A stretch of 64,000 nt of DNA from Hymenolepis diminuta (GCA_900708905.1 CAADRB010000034.1:1414319-1478318), one strand, 5' to 3'; counted from the first letter of the stretch, positions 50,831-64,000 are shown. The notes: generated by a model not told the origin, from the sequence alone. Numbers and translations: made by a program.

Positions 50831-53552
50831 TATATCTTTTCACACTCATTCGTAGATATATGGGACTGACAAAGATGTTTTTAGCATCGCAGAATCCGCT
50901 AGAGTTCACTGAAGGTGAGATCAAGCTGAATATTATTGCATTGCTTTACAAACTCGGTTGCCTATAACCAACCTAACATCACCGTGAATCGTCTAACGGA
51001 GTTTGTTTGAAAAGTGTGTATATAAGAAGGATAACAAAGCAGGCAATTTTTAGTAACTACATGTATTTTTTATGAATCCATTAAAGTAATATAAGTGATT
51101 AATGAATAAGTATATCAAAAATAGTATCCTATAAGTCAACTGTGTTAATATGATTAACAATTAGTTATTTTCATTGAGATTATAATAAACTTTAGTGGTT
51201 CACTTTACATTATCTAAACATTATAGCTTACGTACATTTATTTCAAATATCTGGTCTGCTTAACTGGTTACGGTAAGTTAAAACATTATGGAATTTGTAT
51301 CACCAAAGTCGACACTTTTGAATTAGAAGCTGAATTATAGGTTCTTATTTATTGATCTGATCTGACACTTGGCGATGATAATAAATTATATTAATATTAC
51401 TCTAATATTTATTATACTTATCATTTAAAATAATGAAAAAATCAACTTCGCTTATCTGTAGTATTTCGTAAAGATTAACTTAATCATAAGGGGGTTGAGC
51501 CTGGCTCTCTTTGCAAACTGTTATACGTTATGCCAATTGGATAAGCGGTTACCATGGCTAAAAGTAAATAATTTTTGATTCATGAGCTTCGGAAATTTAG
51601 CTCTTCCGTTTTTACCAACGGTTTCTCTGAATGGACTCTCATTGAGTAGATATCAACTTTGCAAATGGCATTCTGATAACGTGGCGCTTCAACGACCTTT
51701 GTTTTCAATAAAACTTAAAGCAACCGGAAGTTGGGCACTGGGATTCCTGCTGATCGATGCACCTGGAGAACATTGATCCTGCAGATAGTGTAAAAACAAT
51801 ACTTTCTTCTCTGAGAACATTCGCATGCATTTTCCACTTCACTGTATCTTGTAATATTTAACAGAATGCAGAAATAACTCAGGATCCGGTAAGGAAAGCC
51901 AACTGAATTACCTTTTATCAGTAGGGATTTTCAAGCCCTGTTTTTATTTTTTTGGCATGTTCAAACTTATTTAAAAATGCTAGTAGGAAGTTCGCTGATA
52001 ATTTTATATGAATATTTAGGCTACCTTTACTGAATTTGTCAATTATCTCTATGCTCAATTTAGACCTGTTTTACTAATCATATTATTTCCATAGATGTGC
52101 ATGTTGGGTTAATAACAGAAACATGTAATATACTATATTGGGTATACTGGAAGTCTATTGTAGCTAAAGAACAATTCATACGGTTGCTTCTTTTCTTGTG
52201 CTTATGGGAGCACTTCAAATCTCATTTCAGGCACGATAGACGTCTGGCATTACGACCCAGCGCCGGATGAAAAGGTTAGATTCGAAAATTTATGCCAGCC
52301 AGAAGGTCAGTCGAGGGGGTGAAACAAAAACACGTACGAGTCTGTAAGTGCCCCCAAATGACGCTCCAAATAGATATTTGCGCGCGCGCATGCATGCGAG
52401 AGCGTTCAAATCGAACCAGGCCAGAAAATCTAGAACACAGGATAGCCGGCTGGAAGAGAGGGGAGGAGGAACAATTTCTTTTCGCCCAAATTTTCAGAAA
52501 ATGTGTTTACCAATGAGAGAGGGGAAGAAGGGTGGAGAGGAATTGAACCATACAAGAGTGGGAGTGGGGAGGGAACCTCTGAAACTCGGGATATCCTTTA
52601 TGTATGCATGCACATCCAAATATATATGTAAGTGGGGGTATAAATGATAAACAATTTAAGGAAAGGATTCACATCTGTGACTCCTAAATATCCTCTCTGT
52701 CCAGGATTTGGGTGAAGCTTCCTAATAGGTGTATTCACGTTACAACAGAAGAAGAGTGAAACATTTCAACACACAGCTGCTGTGATACGAAAAGCAAACC
52801 AAACCAAATGTGTATTTAATGTGAAAGTTTTCTATTTTCTAAAATTTTTTAACTCGAATATCATACCAGTGCAAATAACCTATTTTCAATTTCCCGTGCC
52901 CTCTAATTCATCAACACGACTATTAAGTTCCATAGATTACTGTTCGCGCATTAATCGCGCCAGAAAATGAGTAATAGAATCCCCAGGTTCCTCTAATCTG
53001 ATAACCACTGGTTGTGTTAATCCTCTCAAGAGGGGAATTGGCCAAATCACCAAAAAGCAGAAAAAGTCAACAGATTACCGTTCGTGGGTTGATCCTATGA
53101 GTAAAACGATAAAAGAATGGCAAGGTAATGCTCCTAAAACCAACCTCAAACAGAGCGAGGTTCTCTTTAATCTGATAACTACAGGTTTTAGTTAATCACC
53201 TTAAATGAGATAGGGAAAGCCTTGAACACTCAATCTGCTAATTGTTCTCTCTCAAACCCATAATTTAAACTGTCATGTTTATGCGTACCGCCTACAGGGT
53301 TAGTTGCCGAAATATGGAGCTCTAAGACGCGTGTTTCAGTTAAAATTACTGGTGATGAGAGGGAGCGAATGACAACAACTTTGGCCGATATGATTAAGAG
53401 AGGGGGAAGAGAAGAGATTATTGGACTAGGTGAAATTGAAACTGCCTGAAATAACAACGTAATCGACAATTTAAAGTTGAATTTGATCCCACACAGAATG
53501 GAAGACTCCATGAAGCGATCTAAAAATCAAGAAATCAGTAATCTGATTGCAA

Positions 53553-53690
53553 TAAGTGCGGCGTAGTGGTCAACTTGGATGTCTGTTAAGTCAGAGACTA
53601 CAAAACAGATGTTTATCTTGACGCACATTTATCAACCTTTATGGTCAGTTGCACTAATTCTTAGTGTGGTAAGATTCTGAGCTTCGATTT
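53553..53690 (+). mobile_element. SINE-like element (R2)
   Basis: gcggcgtagtggtcaac is A-box-like, followed by aagtcagaga (53588-53597) and aaacagatgt, both aligned with the copy at 25742. Confidence 0.5.
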
Positions 53691-54317
53691 ACTTTTGCAT
53701 GATAGCTTTCAATACCTTGCGATTTCATTGAACATCACTTGTCAATAGCATATATTCGTGTAAAGCAGCTGATTAAAATAAATTGTTTATGCAAATGTAT
53801 AGACGATTAACCTAATAACTTCGATGGATATAGATTGACGGATTTGCTTGCGAAAGTCAAATTTTCAACAAACAAGTCGAGGTAGAATTTAGAATCTTGA
53901 TTTGATGAATTTACGTTCGAACATTTTTAATGAAATCAGGAATCTTCCTTAAATCTAATACAGACCCTTTGGATATGAGGAGGTATAGTGTTCAGATTTT
54001 AATATTTCAAAGTGAGAAGACGAGTTTTCTTTTCAATTCTATTTTTGTGTAGAATTACTGAATGATGTTCTAGTACTCTATATTTCGTTAACGGGAATAA
54101 TTTAATTCTGCTAGAGTGTAGCTTGAAGATACCGGTTTTCGAAGATTAGAGGCTAAAACACAAGACTTTTCTTGGTCATTTATGGTTTTTAATAGTCATA
54201 AAATTTGTATTCATAATGCGCTTGAAGCAGCAGAATGAACACTTTTTATTTATTACCATAAGGCAAATGCTAGAAGTTAATTCCTAATACTCTCTTTTCA
54301 AGATGAGTGCCTGTCGC

Positions 54318-54400
54318 TAAGATTGCGGTGTAGTAGCATTAGCATTCCCCATGACTAAGTCCTCTTGAGTTTGTAAACACAGGGCACTTGTTAGTCAAGC
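54318..54400 (+). mobile_element. SINE-like head fragment (R2)
   Basis: gattgcggtgtagtagcatt resembles the head of the copy at 53553. The rest is too worn to align. Confidence 0.3.
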
Positions 54401-54441
54401 CGGTAACATGACTGCGATTTAGATATTTATCTTAAAACTCC

Positions 54442-54467
54442 ACTGGACTGGACTAGACTGGACTAGG
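54442..54467 (+). repeat. Short (GGACT)n-type tandem
   Basis: Four near-perfect units of actgg/actag. Confidence 0.7.
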
Positions 54468-57400
54468 AAAGGGGTGAAAGAGGTGCAGGATATTTAATTA
54501 GGCCACAGCTGATTCTATCTCTTCCTCGGGTCTTCTCTCTAAGCCCCTATTGCGCAGGGGCCATGTGTAATCGAATTAAGATTTTCGGGGGAGGATTATC
54601 TAATCGTGATCGCAAAACTCCGATAACCTTGTCCTCGACTCAAGTAGTGACTAATTATATGCAGGAAGCGACCACCTGGATTAAAACTCGGATTTAGAGA
54701 TTGTCATTATATCTTGTCTAAACAAACAGAATGTTTTCAGGTATTTCTTGCCCATCCATTGACTCAAATCAGTCAATTTTTTCCAGGGAGAACTTTATTT
54801 TATCTAAATTCTTTAGAAAGGCTTAGGATACAACATTTATACAATACACCTGATCTTCGAATTTAACATTCACTTGGATACAATTGAGATAGAGAGGGCC
54901 AAAACAGGTTTAACGATGAATATTCTAATTTCCATTACTGGGGGGCCGGAGTATTCTTTCCTCATTTGACATCCAGTAGTCAAGGCAGCCTCTCAAGAGG
55001 GGGTTGATGAACAACCCAAAGTAGACAAAGGTAACGTACACATATCATAGCGGGCCCTAGTAACTGTGGCGCTAAGGTGAGATAGGGGAGGAGCAAGAGG
55101 ATTGGGGATTGATGTATTGTTTGTCCAGACAACTGGTTGTCACTGGGGTCGCTTGGCCCAGTTCATGTGTTAGAGGTTGCCAAGGCCAGTGTCATGACGG
55201 TTGAAAATGTCTCCGTAATTAACGTCACTTTGACAATCCAGTCAATCTGGTCACGAAAGTCACAAAGATTCAATTAAATTAATTACAGCCTATAAATGGA
55301 ACAAAGATTGCAGTATCCGGGGTTTACATATGATGTGTCTCCATATAATCGCAATTTCTTTGATGTTCTAAATTCTGTCTCGATGATAAAATGGCACAAA
55401 TGGAAAAGACTTTGAATTTCGAAAGCAACTCCAGATAAGCCTGTAAGAATAAATACAAACTGCATCTGCAAATATTTAACAGTTCAGTTTAGTCACCCAA
55501 ATGTATATCAGGTAGACTTTCATGAACAGTGAACGGATGATCAGATTTTGCAAACCCTTGTAAAAAGTCCTGAATCGTCATTTTATTGAGTCTATCTCAG
55601 TTGTTACCGTTCTTATTAAAATGTAATTTGAACAGAGAAATTTGTAACTTCCAATATTACCGTTTTGGAAATGGGGAATTAAAAGTGAAGATTTCTGTCT
55701 TGTAAAGTCAGAATTACTTCCGATCTCTTTAATACCTACTTGTCTTGACATATTTAAGAGCCATATTGCCCAATGAAGCTTACAACTGGCGACTTTTTAT
55801 CGAAAAACGCATTGAGTTCGAGCATTTTTAATAACAAAAGTCTATCTTCATACACATTTTCGTAATCATATTTCTCATAAACCAGTGAAGTAAGGCGAAA
55901 ATTTAGAGCTGAATATATTTAAGAGATTATTACATTCTAATAGTCATAGCTACCAAGGGGTAGTTTACACAAGTTAAAACTATTTCAATTTTCAAACATG
56001 ACTAATCAGCGGACCTATCGAACTTTTCAAAATATAAAGGTTTCTAGGAGTACAGTGCCCCTTACGTCTTTAGATCAAGGTGGATTCTCATCAAAAATAT
56101 CGAGGCTTCATTATCAGGTAATTTATCTGCAGCTATTGTTTCGAAAGGGAGGCCTACGCGTATTAGGAAAAGTGTGTAGACTTATATTTCAGAATCAAAT
56201 TCGATAATATGTAAAACTACTCAAGAGAAAATACCTGTTGAAATGATAAATCCAATACATATCTTGATATTAATTACTCCAAAAGCCTCAGAAAGGGACA
56301 ACTTCAAAATTATTATTGGATAGGAAAAAACGACCTTTCTGGCATCGTTCTCGTGGTAAAACCGATCAACGGATAAACACCAATGATCATCGATCTCGAA
56401 TATGCTGTTCCGCGTTGTCACAGATGCTCATCCTGATATACCGGATTTTATTTATCAGATCGGATGTCGTAATAAAACATTATGGTATTCGACCAATGCT
56501 TAAAGGAAAGGTGTTTTAGAATCTACAGAAAGAGACAGTGGTATTATACGTACCATAATGAATGTCCTATAGATACAGACACCTAAATCGAAGGCACATT
56601 TTTCTTCTAAATCGAAAAGAGGCAAACTTCCTATGAAATTAGCCTTACTTTGATGTAAGTAATAAACTCCCCTTCTGCATAATTGTGGTCAGATTTATTT
56701 AGTTTAATGGAACAAAAGTTCATTTCAAAGATACGACTTGGAAGAGTGATAGATAGCTTTTAATATAATATTCATTGAGGAGAGGAAAGTGGTAAACTGG
56801 GGGATTCAGTCTTAAAACCAAGACTTCTTCATTACTACAGCTGTGGTTAGGGCCTTTATGTCCCTAAAAAACTTCATTTCTTGAGATTTTAGAACGATTC
56901 TGACTGGAAATTAGTTTTTAACCGGGCGAAAAAGGCAGTAGGTTCTTTTATTTCAAAACCGACATTTGGCATTAATTTCTTAATCCTATATTTCACTATC
57001 TGATTCAAGTGCAGAAGAAAACGCACGTCCGAAGTGACCAAGTTTAAGAGATTCGATAGATCTTTAGAGTTTTAGAACTGTTAGTTAATATAAGCTTCTT
57101 CCTTCTTCTTCCTTCTATTGGCCGAGATAAGAGAATAATACAAGCTGACACGAATTTTAACACAGCACAGCTCAATCAAGGTGAACTCTAATAATTTTAA
57201 CGATCAGAAATACTTGGGATTCTTCGCTCTCTCTCCTTTCTTGATATTACAGCGAGCACAACGCGAAAGATACCGTCTGATAAAGTTGTCGGACGCTAAC
57301 ACAAAATAAAAATATGTCCCCTATGTCTGAAGTAATTAATACACATCTGACTGCTACCACCATGTCGGCATCGTATCGCCTGTCAGATTAATTAACGCAT

Positions 57401-58609
57401 GAGTGTAATATTTTACAAATTAAGAGTATTAAAAACAAATTAAGATCAACATTTAATTTAATAATTGTAATGATTATAATAATTTTTTTGATAATTTACT
57501 AATATTTTACATAAAATGAATTTTTATTTTTGTAACAATGATTAAGGAGAAGTTGTAGGAGGAAAATTTGCTGAGGTATTACCCTATCAAGCTTTAATTA
57601 ACTTCGTTACTGCTTGATAGAAAAAAATGACAAAATCAGTGAATGGAGGGAACGGTGAGAAGATGTTAGCTTCGCTACTCAGTGGACAAGTCCTCAGGTA
57701 ACTAAGTAAGGCCCATGAAGTAGATAATTGGGGCAAATAGCTGACTCATTTTCTAACAGTGAAGCTAAATATAAATGAGGTTGAAAAATTGACTAAAAAT
57801 TATAAGCAAATTAGGATAAAACTTATTTAAAGGACAGTTTTACTACAAAGTTGGCAAATATTTGCCCTAGAATATCTGCATTAGGTCCTAACATTACCTT
57901 CTCTATGCATGAAGAGCGGAATGAGATGTCAAAACGACAAGAGAGACATCACCAGTTTGGAAGTTTTAGGATAATATAACACATACTGATTGAAAAAACG
58001 GTTTATTATGATAAGAGACCATGGATATGCAGTGAGAGAGCTCTAGTGATCCGAGTTCTTGCTATTAACACTTTTTATTATTTTCTGATATCTTAAGATA
58101 AAAACACGAGCATTATTTAAAAGTTTTTTGTATTTCTAAGTGTCTTACAAATTAAAATTTTCGAATTCTAATAGTTCCATCTTAAATAACATTCTGTACC
58201 TCAAATCAACTAGCCACTTTTGACGACAAGAAGCGGAAAACCTCCCTAAATGACCAAACCACTAAGATTTATCAAGCGAACAATAAGTGCACATGAAGTC
58301 ACCAAGGGTCACAACCTGAAATTTTAAATTCGAACAATAATAACATATTTCAATGAACTCTGTGTCAAAACGTACCATGAGTCCAGACTGAAAATAAGAC
58401 TCTTTAACCCTCTCTCTTCAATTTTCCCGCTTTTTATATTTGACTCTTATCCACTTCACACCTTGTCTGACTATTTATTTGTCTTTCATATAAAGATACT
58501 TTCCCATTATTTAAAATTTCAAGATTTCTCTTTGCTATAAGTGATTGTCTTATTATCCACATCAATACAAAAAATTATAACTAACATCAAATAACACTAA
58601 ATCCAACGA

Positions 58610-58965
58610 ATGGTAAAGATCGGATCAAAAATATATAGACGTCAAGGTATCAAAAAGCCTTGATTTTTGGACTCGAGTTGTACGATATTTACTAAATGGG
58701 CAGTTTACGTTCCAAATTTCGATTTTCATGAATCTTCCCTTGGATTGCAGCAAATGCTTGTCTACAATGCTCAGTGCTTATTGATCGGTATTCTTTAATC
58801 TAGAAGGGTCGGTTTAGCGGTTTAAATTCATGTTTTTCCTTCCGATGGTTGCTAAGGTAAGTGATCTTATATGTTATCCCACAGCTTTCAGTTTTAACAT
58901 AGCAGTGAGGAAACAAAATCTTAAGTTAGTAGAACTCCGTAATCTGTGTTGACTCAAGGTGATAA
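58610..58965 (+). repeat. Dispersed repeat R1, copy 4
   Basis: The clearest copy. Shares tcaaggtatcaaa, ttgtacgatatttactaaat, ggattgcagcaaatgcttgt, gtgcttattgatcgg, agaagggtcggttt and ttaacatag with copy 2 in the same order, and cttaagttagtagaactccg with copy 3. Confidence 0.82.
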
Positions 58966-61737
58966 TGACTTCATAATTGCATTTGATCCCAGTATTTTAT
59001 TGTCTACCGACCATTTATCGACAATAGTAAATAATTTACTGATTTTAAAAACTCGTGGAGTATGACTTCAGAAACTTAAAAAGTGAAATATGTATAGCAG
59101 GTGTTTTCATGCTAAAATGTATATTCCTTTTTATGAAGACCATGAACATGAATGTAAAAAACGTTTATAAGAATCCTATTAACGCAGTCTTTCAAACGAA
59201 GGCGATGCTCTACTAACGTAAGTTGAAATAAAGGCATTATTAATGAAATAAAAACACAATTTGTATTCACACTCAGATGTAAAATTGATTAGTTAAAATA
59301 GATGAAGCTATATTATAATATTAATTTTTTTCGATCAAAGTTTAAGATAAATAAAATAGTCACTTTTGATTTCATTTTCATTCGCATACTTGTATCGGAA
59401 TGCAATCAGAAGTTTCTGACTCCAGGTACAAGTTTATCCCTCTCTCTCTTTGGCGTTCAATTTGCCGTCCAAAAACGATCCTTTTATGTAACTAAATATG
59501 ATTGATTACTTGATTACTCTTGAATACAGTTAATATTGATTAACTATTGCCAATTTCCTCGTTGTGCATTTAAATATCGATAACTTACTAATTGCAACAT
59601 GTCTAGGTAAATATTCATCCAAGGTATCCATTTAACACCGCAATACAAATCAGTTCAGAAAAAGTAATACCATATAAAAATGTGTAAAGAGCTTAACATA
59701 GGAAATTAATTTTCTATAGCTCTGTAGTTGGTGTGGAGTGTGAGATAGTTACACTGTTGCGGAAATTTAATAAAATAGCAATTAGGTTAATAATTCATCT
59801 GCGACGCATGATCAACGCTTATGTGAGTGTGGAAATGCGACACATGAGAATAGAAGTATGCTTATAGTACTTCGCTACTTTTATTTAAAATATTTCACAA
59901 TTAAATCCATGAATTGGGTCATCTGGTATGGTACAATATAAACTATAGATACAGAGGTATTTTGATTTAATGTTTCTCTAACCACTGTTATGAACCACGT
60001 TATGTTAAAATAATATTTAATTCATTAATATAAGCTTTTCAACAGAAAGAATGAAATTAATAATTGCTGCCTACGTATCAATATTTAAGATATACTTTGC
60101 CGGATTCTAAAAATAATCAAGCAAAGCCAACTGACAGCTACTTAGTTTTATCAAATTATATGTCCTCTTCTGCCATCAAACAAATTGAAGTTGGCTTATG
60201 AAACTGTCATATCTTGTCCAAAATTGTCAATGAAAGTAAAGGGAAGGTTTATCAAGATCATCGCAGAGCCCATCCTCTATTACAGTCTTTCCACAACAGT
60301 ACAAGGAGTGTTTAATACCAGCGGACCTAAGGCTCTCCTTAATACTCCGAGAAGATTGGTCTTAGCATTACACTCCCACAGAGCCAAAATATGTGAAGAG
60401 TTAACTCGGCTGATTTTTCGGATTCCGTCTTTGAGGAATCTCAACGAAGAAAATTTATTTTGAGCCATAAATTCCTAAAAAAAAAGCTAAAAAGTGAGCT
60501 TACACAAAATCACAACTTAGTCAATTCAATCAAGACGCCAAGGAAGTCTTTGGTTTAATAAAGCTTTATTGCTAAACAGCCTGTCTCTAATAGCGTAAAT
60601 CCCCATCTCAAGGGAATTCGAGTGAAAATGGTGGAGTGCTAAGTTGCTTACTGTATGGAAATATTCATAGAAAGAAAAGCAATGCTCTTGCACAATCGAC
60701 ATGATTAGTGTTCCTCAGACGCAATGATCAACAGTTCTTCCAGTGCCCAAGCTCTTGTTTTAAAACTTAAAAAGAGAAGGACGATTTAAATGCCATATGT
60801 CACAAAATCATTCTTAGTGTTGACATTGAATAAACTGCGAGTCATTTCAAAAGATTTTTTAGAAAAAAGCTGTATAAATTCTCCCGAGCTGAAAAGAGAA
60901 AAAGAAATTATCCCGATTCTCAAGAATCAAATCTTCCTACCCTTTCCCTAAACCATTTCCTCTCCGCGTGTTCGAAAAGTATGAAGTAAACTATATTTAT
61001 AATCGAGCGTATGTATTTCGAGAACTGTGTGATGGTATTTACCACCAATGCTCACTACCCTCATTGATCACCATAATTCTTCCAACCCATTCAGAATTGG
61101 GAGGCGAGGAGTCCGACCATTTCAAAATAACAAAGTTTTATACAAAACTTGGAAATGGGAATGCATGTCAAGGAATGGTTGAGAAGACAGACCAATCGCC
61201 GCGGCAATATCTTCAACCTTATTTTTTTTGATAACCAGGGTCTTGAACACTTGCCATGACATCATTAGAGCCTATCTTACTGTCAAAAACTTCGATAAAT
61301 CAACTGTAGATTAAGGAACCCTTATACCCGCAGCTTATCTAGATTGTGCTCTGTTTTGTCTTAGTGAAGAAAATGAAAACTGACATCCGGGGCATTTTCT
61401 CCTAAAAGCATTAATAACTAAGTTTCGATGGACTTACACTATCCGATACTGCATTAAAGCAGTTATGAAAGCCACAGTGTCGCCAATCGCTATCCGAATC
61501 TAGGAAAAATATATCCCTTTAAAATAGAAACTTCCATATTTCACTCCCATCTCCCTCCCCCAAATTTGTCATGAATAGCCCGGTTCGATATGTTTATACA
61601 ACTTTTAATCGAAATTTTTACTTTTAAAACGTGCTTAATTTAATTAAAAGTAATAACATCTTTAAAATATTCTTCAGTGCTTTCCATGCGAAGAAATTTC
61701 CTCGATAGGTTTACGTCACTGCTTGTCTGTATCTTAC

Positions 61738-61857
61738 CACTCTCTCAGTGATATTTAGTGGGAATGAAAAATGATGGGAATTTCCACAAAATAAGGGTGC
61801 ACCTTTATTCTCCTCCTTCTGTTGCCGCTGCTGCTGAATAACATGATCTCTTTTCAT
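61738..61857 (-). CDS. Candidate far-upstream first coding exon
   Basis: A 40-codon minus-strand frame from ATG (61857-61855) to a good donor (GTG|gtaaga). Encodes MKRDHVIQQQRQQKEENKGA, then PLFCGN and a His/Ser/Phe-rich end. It ends in phase 0, the phase needed to splice into Meis exon 2. The CAG-rich stretch resembles the Gln-rich start of exon 2 but no family match is seen. The phase agrees by chance one time in three. Confidence 0.25.
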
Positions 61858-64000
61858 GGAAATATTTCTGGCATTGGAAGATCTCGGACTGGGCGACTAC
61901 TACACAAATATTTCCTAACATTTCACCGTGCTTAAATAAAACTCTCTGAATAGATTTAACTAACAAGTTCAAAGATTAAAAATAGAAACATATTTTAATT
62001 AATTGATTCGTATTATTGATAACTCAAACTGAGCTTTCAGTCGGCTTTCATTTTAGATCAGATTTAGCCATGTAGTTTTTTCATTTTCTTTAAATCGACG
62101 TCCCCTGCAAAATTAGGTAGTAAATGAGATTAAACTATCCAACTGAAAAGGTTTTAAACGAACATTACCGCTCGAAGCATATATTATGGAAGCCATCTGA
62201 ATGTAAAAATGTCATTAAAAAACCCCAGAATGACATTCAAAATCTCTTCACTGAAATCTACGATTCCACACTTAGTAAACTTATCGAATTTCTGCTCTAC
62301 GCGTCACCATCTGAGGTACTCAATTCCCGTTAGTTGAACATTATCGAATTTATAGGAGAATGATAATATTTTAACGTTTTTTTACTCTACTGAACACTTT
62401 CAATTGGGAAATAACGATATGTAAACCTAATCTTTTTCGAGGAACATCATTGCAACTCACTGAAATTTATATTATGAACAGTTCTATACACGCGGCAAAT
62501 TTATCTAAACATTACGACGTCGTGGAAGGATGGTTTAGATTAAAAGCAGGAAACTAACTAGAATCCAGAACATTTTACTCTTTAAATTCTAGTGATAGTA
62601 GAAATTGTCAGGCAAATGATCTAACTGATTTGAAATTTGTCTTTTTCCTGGAAAATTTTAACCCTGCAAAAGAGTATTTTTTCCTAACGTATGTGTTCAA
62701 ATGAGTGTCTGTAGAAATGGTCAAAGTCATAATTATTTCACATTTATTTATATAGAATTAAAATGAAAATATGTTTAGAAAAAGTTGGTCATTTCTGTAT
62801 TCATCAACTGCCGATCAGTGTATTCCTCTGTTCCTTCTCAATTGACGTCTTCACCTAACCTTTTAATTCTTTTCAAACTATCACACTACATTATACAATT
62901 AACATTAGGCAGTTTTAAGAAAATCTTCGTCACTTTTGCCTTATTAAATCTATTCTTCATCATTTACAGTTACCCTGCACTTATAAATTGACGCATAAAA
63001 GACAATAGGAAGCATATGAACTTGAATTAATTCGCGATGCTGAACTGAATGCTCATTCTTCCAGACTGATGGGTAGTTGATAAAATTTAAATTTAACAGA
63101 ATGAGAGAGTGATTGTGAGCCCTCAGTTCCCTCAGAGGAATGTGGAACGATAAACTGTGTAAGGGAGCAGAATAGAATGTGGTAGTCTCTCAGTTTCTCT
63201 CTTTGCCCTAGTGGGGCAATATTTTGATATGAGGCAGAGATAAGGGAAACGAGAGGGAGAGAGGGAGTGGAGGAGTGGACACTTGTTGCTGTTTCTACTT
63301 CCCACGCTTCCATTAACGGTTTGCGGTGGCGGTAACTGCCGTATCAGTAGCAGAAACGGTGTGAGTAGCTATTCTATCAGGAGGTTGTGGTCAGCGGCTA
63401 GGTGCTGACACGTTAGTGATAACAACTGTCTTTCTCACTCTCCCGACTCTCTCTAATTTTCTTTCTTGTTTTCTCTCTCGTCGCTGCTTATTGCACAGGA
63501 CTATTCTCCCTCTACTCAGTCCTTTGGCGTGTTACGAGATGGTTAAGACCTGATAAGGTTTCCCTCTTCCCACTGCTCTTCTCAGAATTAGTTTATAATT
63601 TAATAAGCAGTTTTAATAGAAAATGGTTTTCCAGTTTTAATCAATTCTTGTGAATGAATAAAGAGCTATTAGTGCTATTGAGATACTCTCTATGATACTG
63701 CGGCCTTCCTATCTATCCAGTCCTGCTGTGTTATTCTTCACGTATCCTTTGATAAATATATTTACCTTATCCAATTTGTATTATTTCGTGTTATTGGTTT
63801 TTTAAGATATGTTTATAGATTTCTTTGAGTATGTATTTCATTTTCCATAATTAAAACCAGTTAGCTCTAGCGTAGAGGTCGTTTTCATGACTACCGACTA
63901 CTCCGAATTTTACTACCTACTACGGCGCTGAGAGTGCTAAATATTTTGAGATAATGCATAAAATATATCGAGTGATGAATTTTCAACTGCAGCACTGAGT
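61858..64000. other. Distal flank
   Basis: AT-rich DNA with a GC-elevated, GA/TC-rich block at 63050-63540 containing a RUNX-like word (tgtggtcagc, 63386-63395) and an R2 head fragment at 63855-63915. No exon recognised. Confidence 0.55.
63855..63915 (+). mobile_element. SINE-like head fragment (R2)
   Basis: agctctagcgtag (63863-63875) is identical to 50783-50795, with the following ggtc, actacc and ccgaa words in the same order. Confidence 0.4.

Larger units (their letters stand above)
47641..61737. other. AT-rich gene desert, distal part
   Basis: No gene recognised. Holds R2 heads at 50.78, 53.55 and 54.32 kb, R1 copy 4, pyrimidine-rich patches (49690-49870) and a short GGACT tandem (54442-54467). 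Confidence 0.65.

Noticed and set aside
60549..60580. tctttggtt, the miR-9 5' end, followed by a small palindrome
   Set aside because: The match stops after nine bases and the palindrome (aataaagctttatt) does not form a miRNA-length hairpin.
1..64000. CRISPR arrays, operons, rRNA, intact transposase or reverse transcriptase genes
   Set aside because: None seen on either strand. Splice signals and gene structure show this is animal nuclear DNA.

Overview
The window is nuclear DNA of an animal. It carries one clearly recognisable protein-coding gene, on the minus strand between about 22 kb and 2 kb, and about 40 kb of AT-rich, apparently gene-free DNA upstream of it. The gene is a complete MEIS/Homothorax-class TALE homeobox gene. 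I rebuilt 12 coding exons (21981 down to 2092) by hand. All 11 junctions are GT-AG, the phases agree throughout, and the spliced CDS is 2883 nt (960 codons plus stop). AT richness, long introns, a strongly diverged MEIS N-terminal domain beside an almost unchanged homeodomain, and long low-complexity arms suggest a flatworm (Platyhelminthes, possibly a tapeworm). That assignment is inference; only 'bilaterian animal' is well supported. A 26-base N run shows it is a draft assembly.

Layout: 1-2091 is 3' flank with candidate poly(A) signals. 2092-21981 is the MEIS gene, 3' exon first on the plus strand. 21982 to about 22830 is the probable 5' UTR and proximal promoter, with three CCAAT boxes in 63 bp. 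22.8-24.2 kb is flanking DNA of mixed composition. 24.2-64 kb is a gene desert. It holds degenerate copies of at least two dispersed repeat families: R1, four copies, and a tRNA-headed SINE-like family, R2, six or seven copies. It also holds a few islands of higher GC and motif density at 36.5-36.8, 37.74-38.35, 44.1-44.6, 47.37-47.64 and 63.05-63.54 kb.

The encoded protein would be a nuclear DNA-binding cofactor: an N-terminal MEIS domain (two blocks that bind PBC/Exd proteins), a Ser/Gly/His-rich linker, a TALE homeodomain, and a C-terminal tail ending DIHAT. Several observations suggest isoform complexity: a frame-preserving candidate cassette exon in intron 1, a candidate alternative terminal exon in intron 11, a possible homeodomain-less form by read-through of intron 7, a promoter-like island 22 kb upstream, and a possible far-upstream first coding exon at 61.8 kb. 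All of these need transcript evidence. I found no CRISPR array, operon, intact transposon, rRNA, intact tRNA or wholly new system; the interest lies in the gene's isoforms and its surrounding regulatory DNA.
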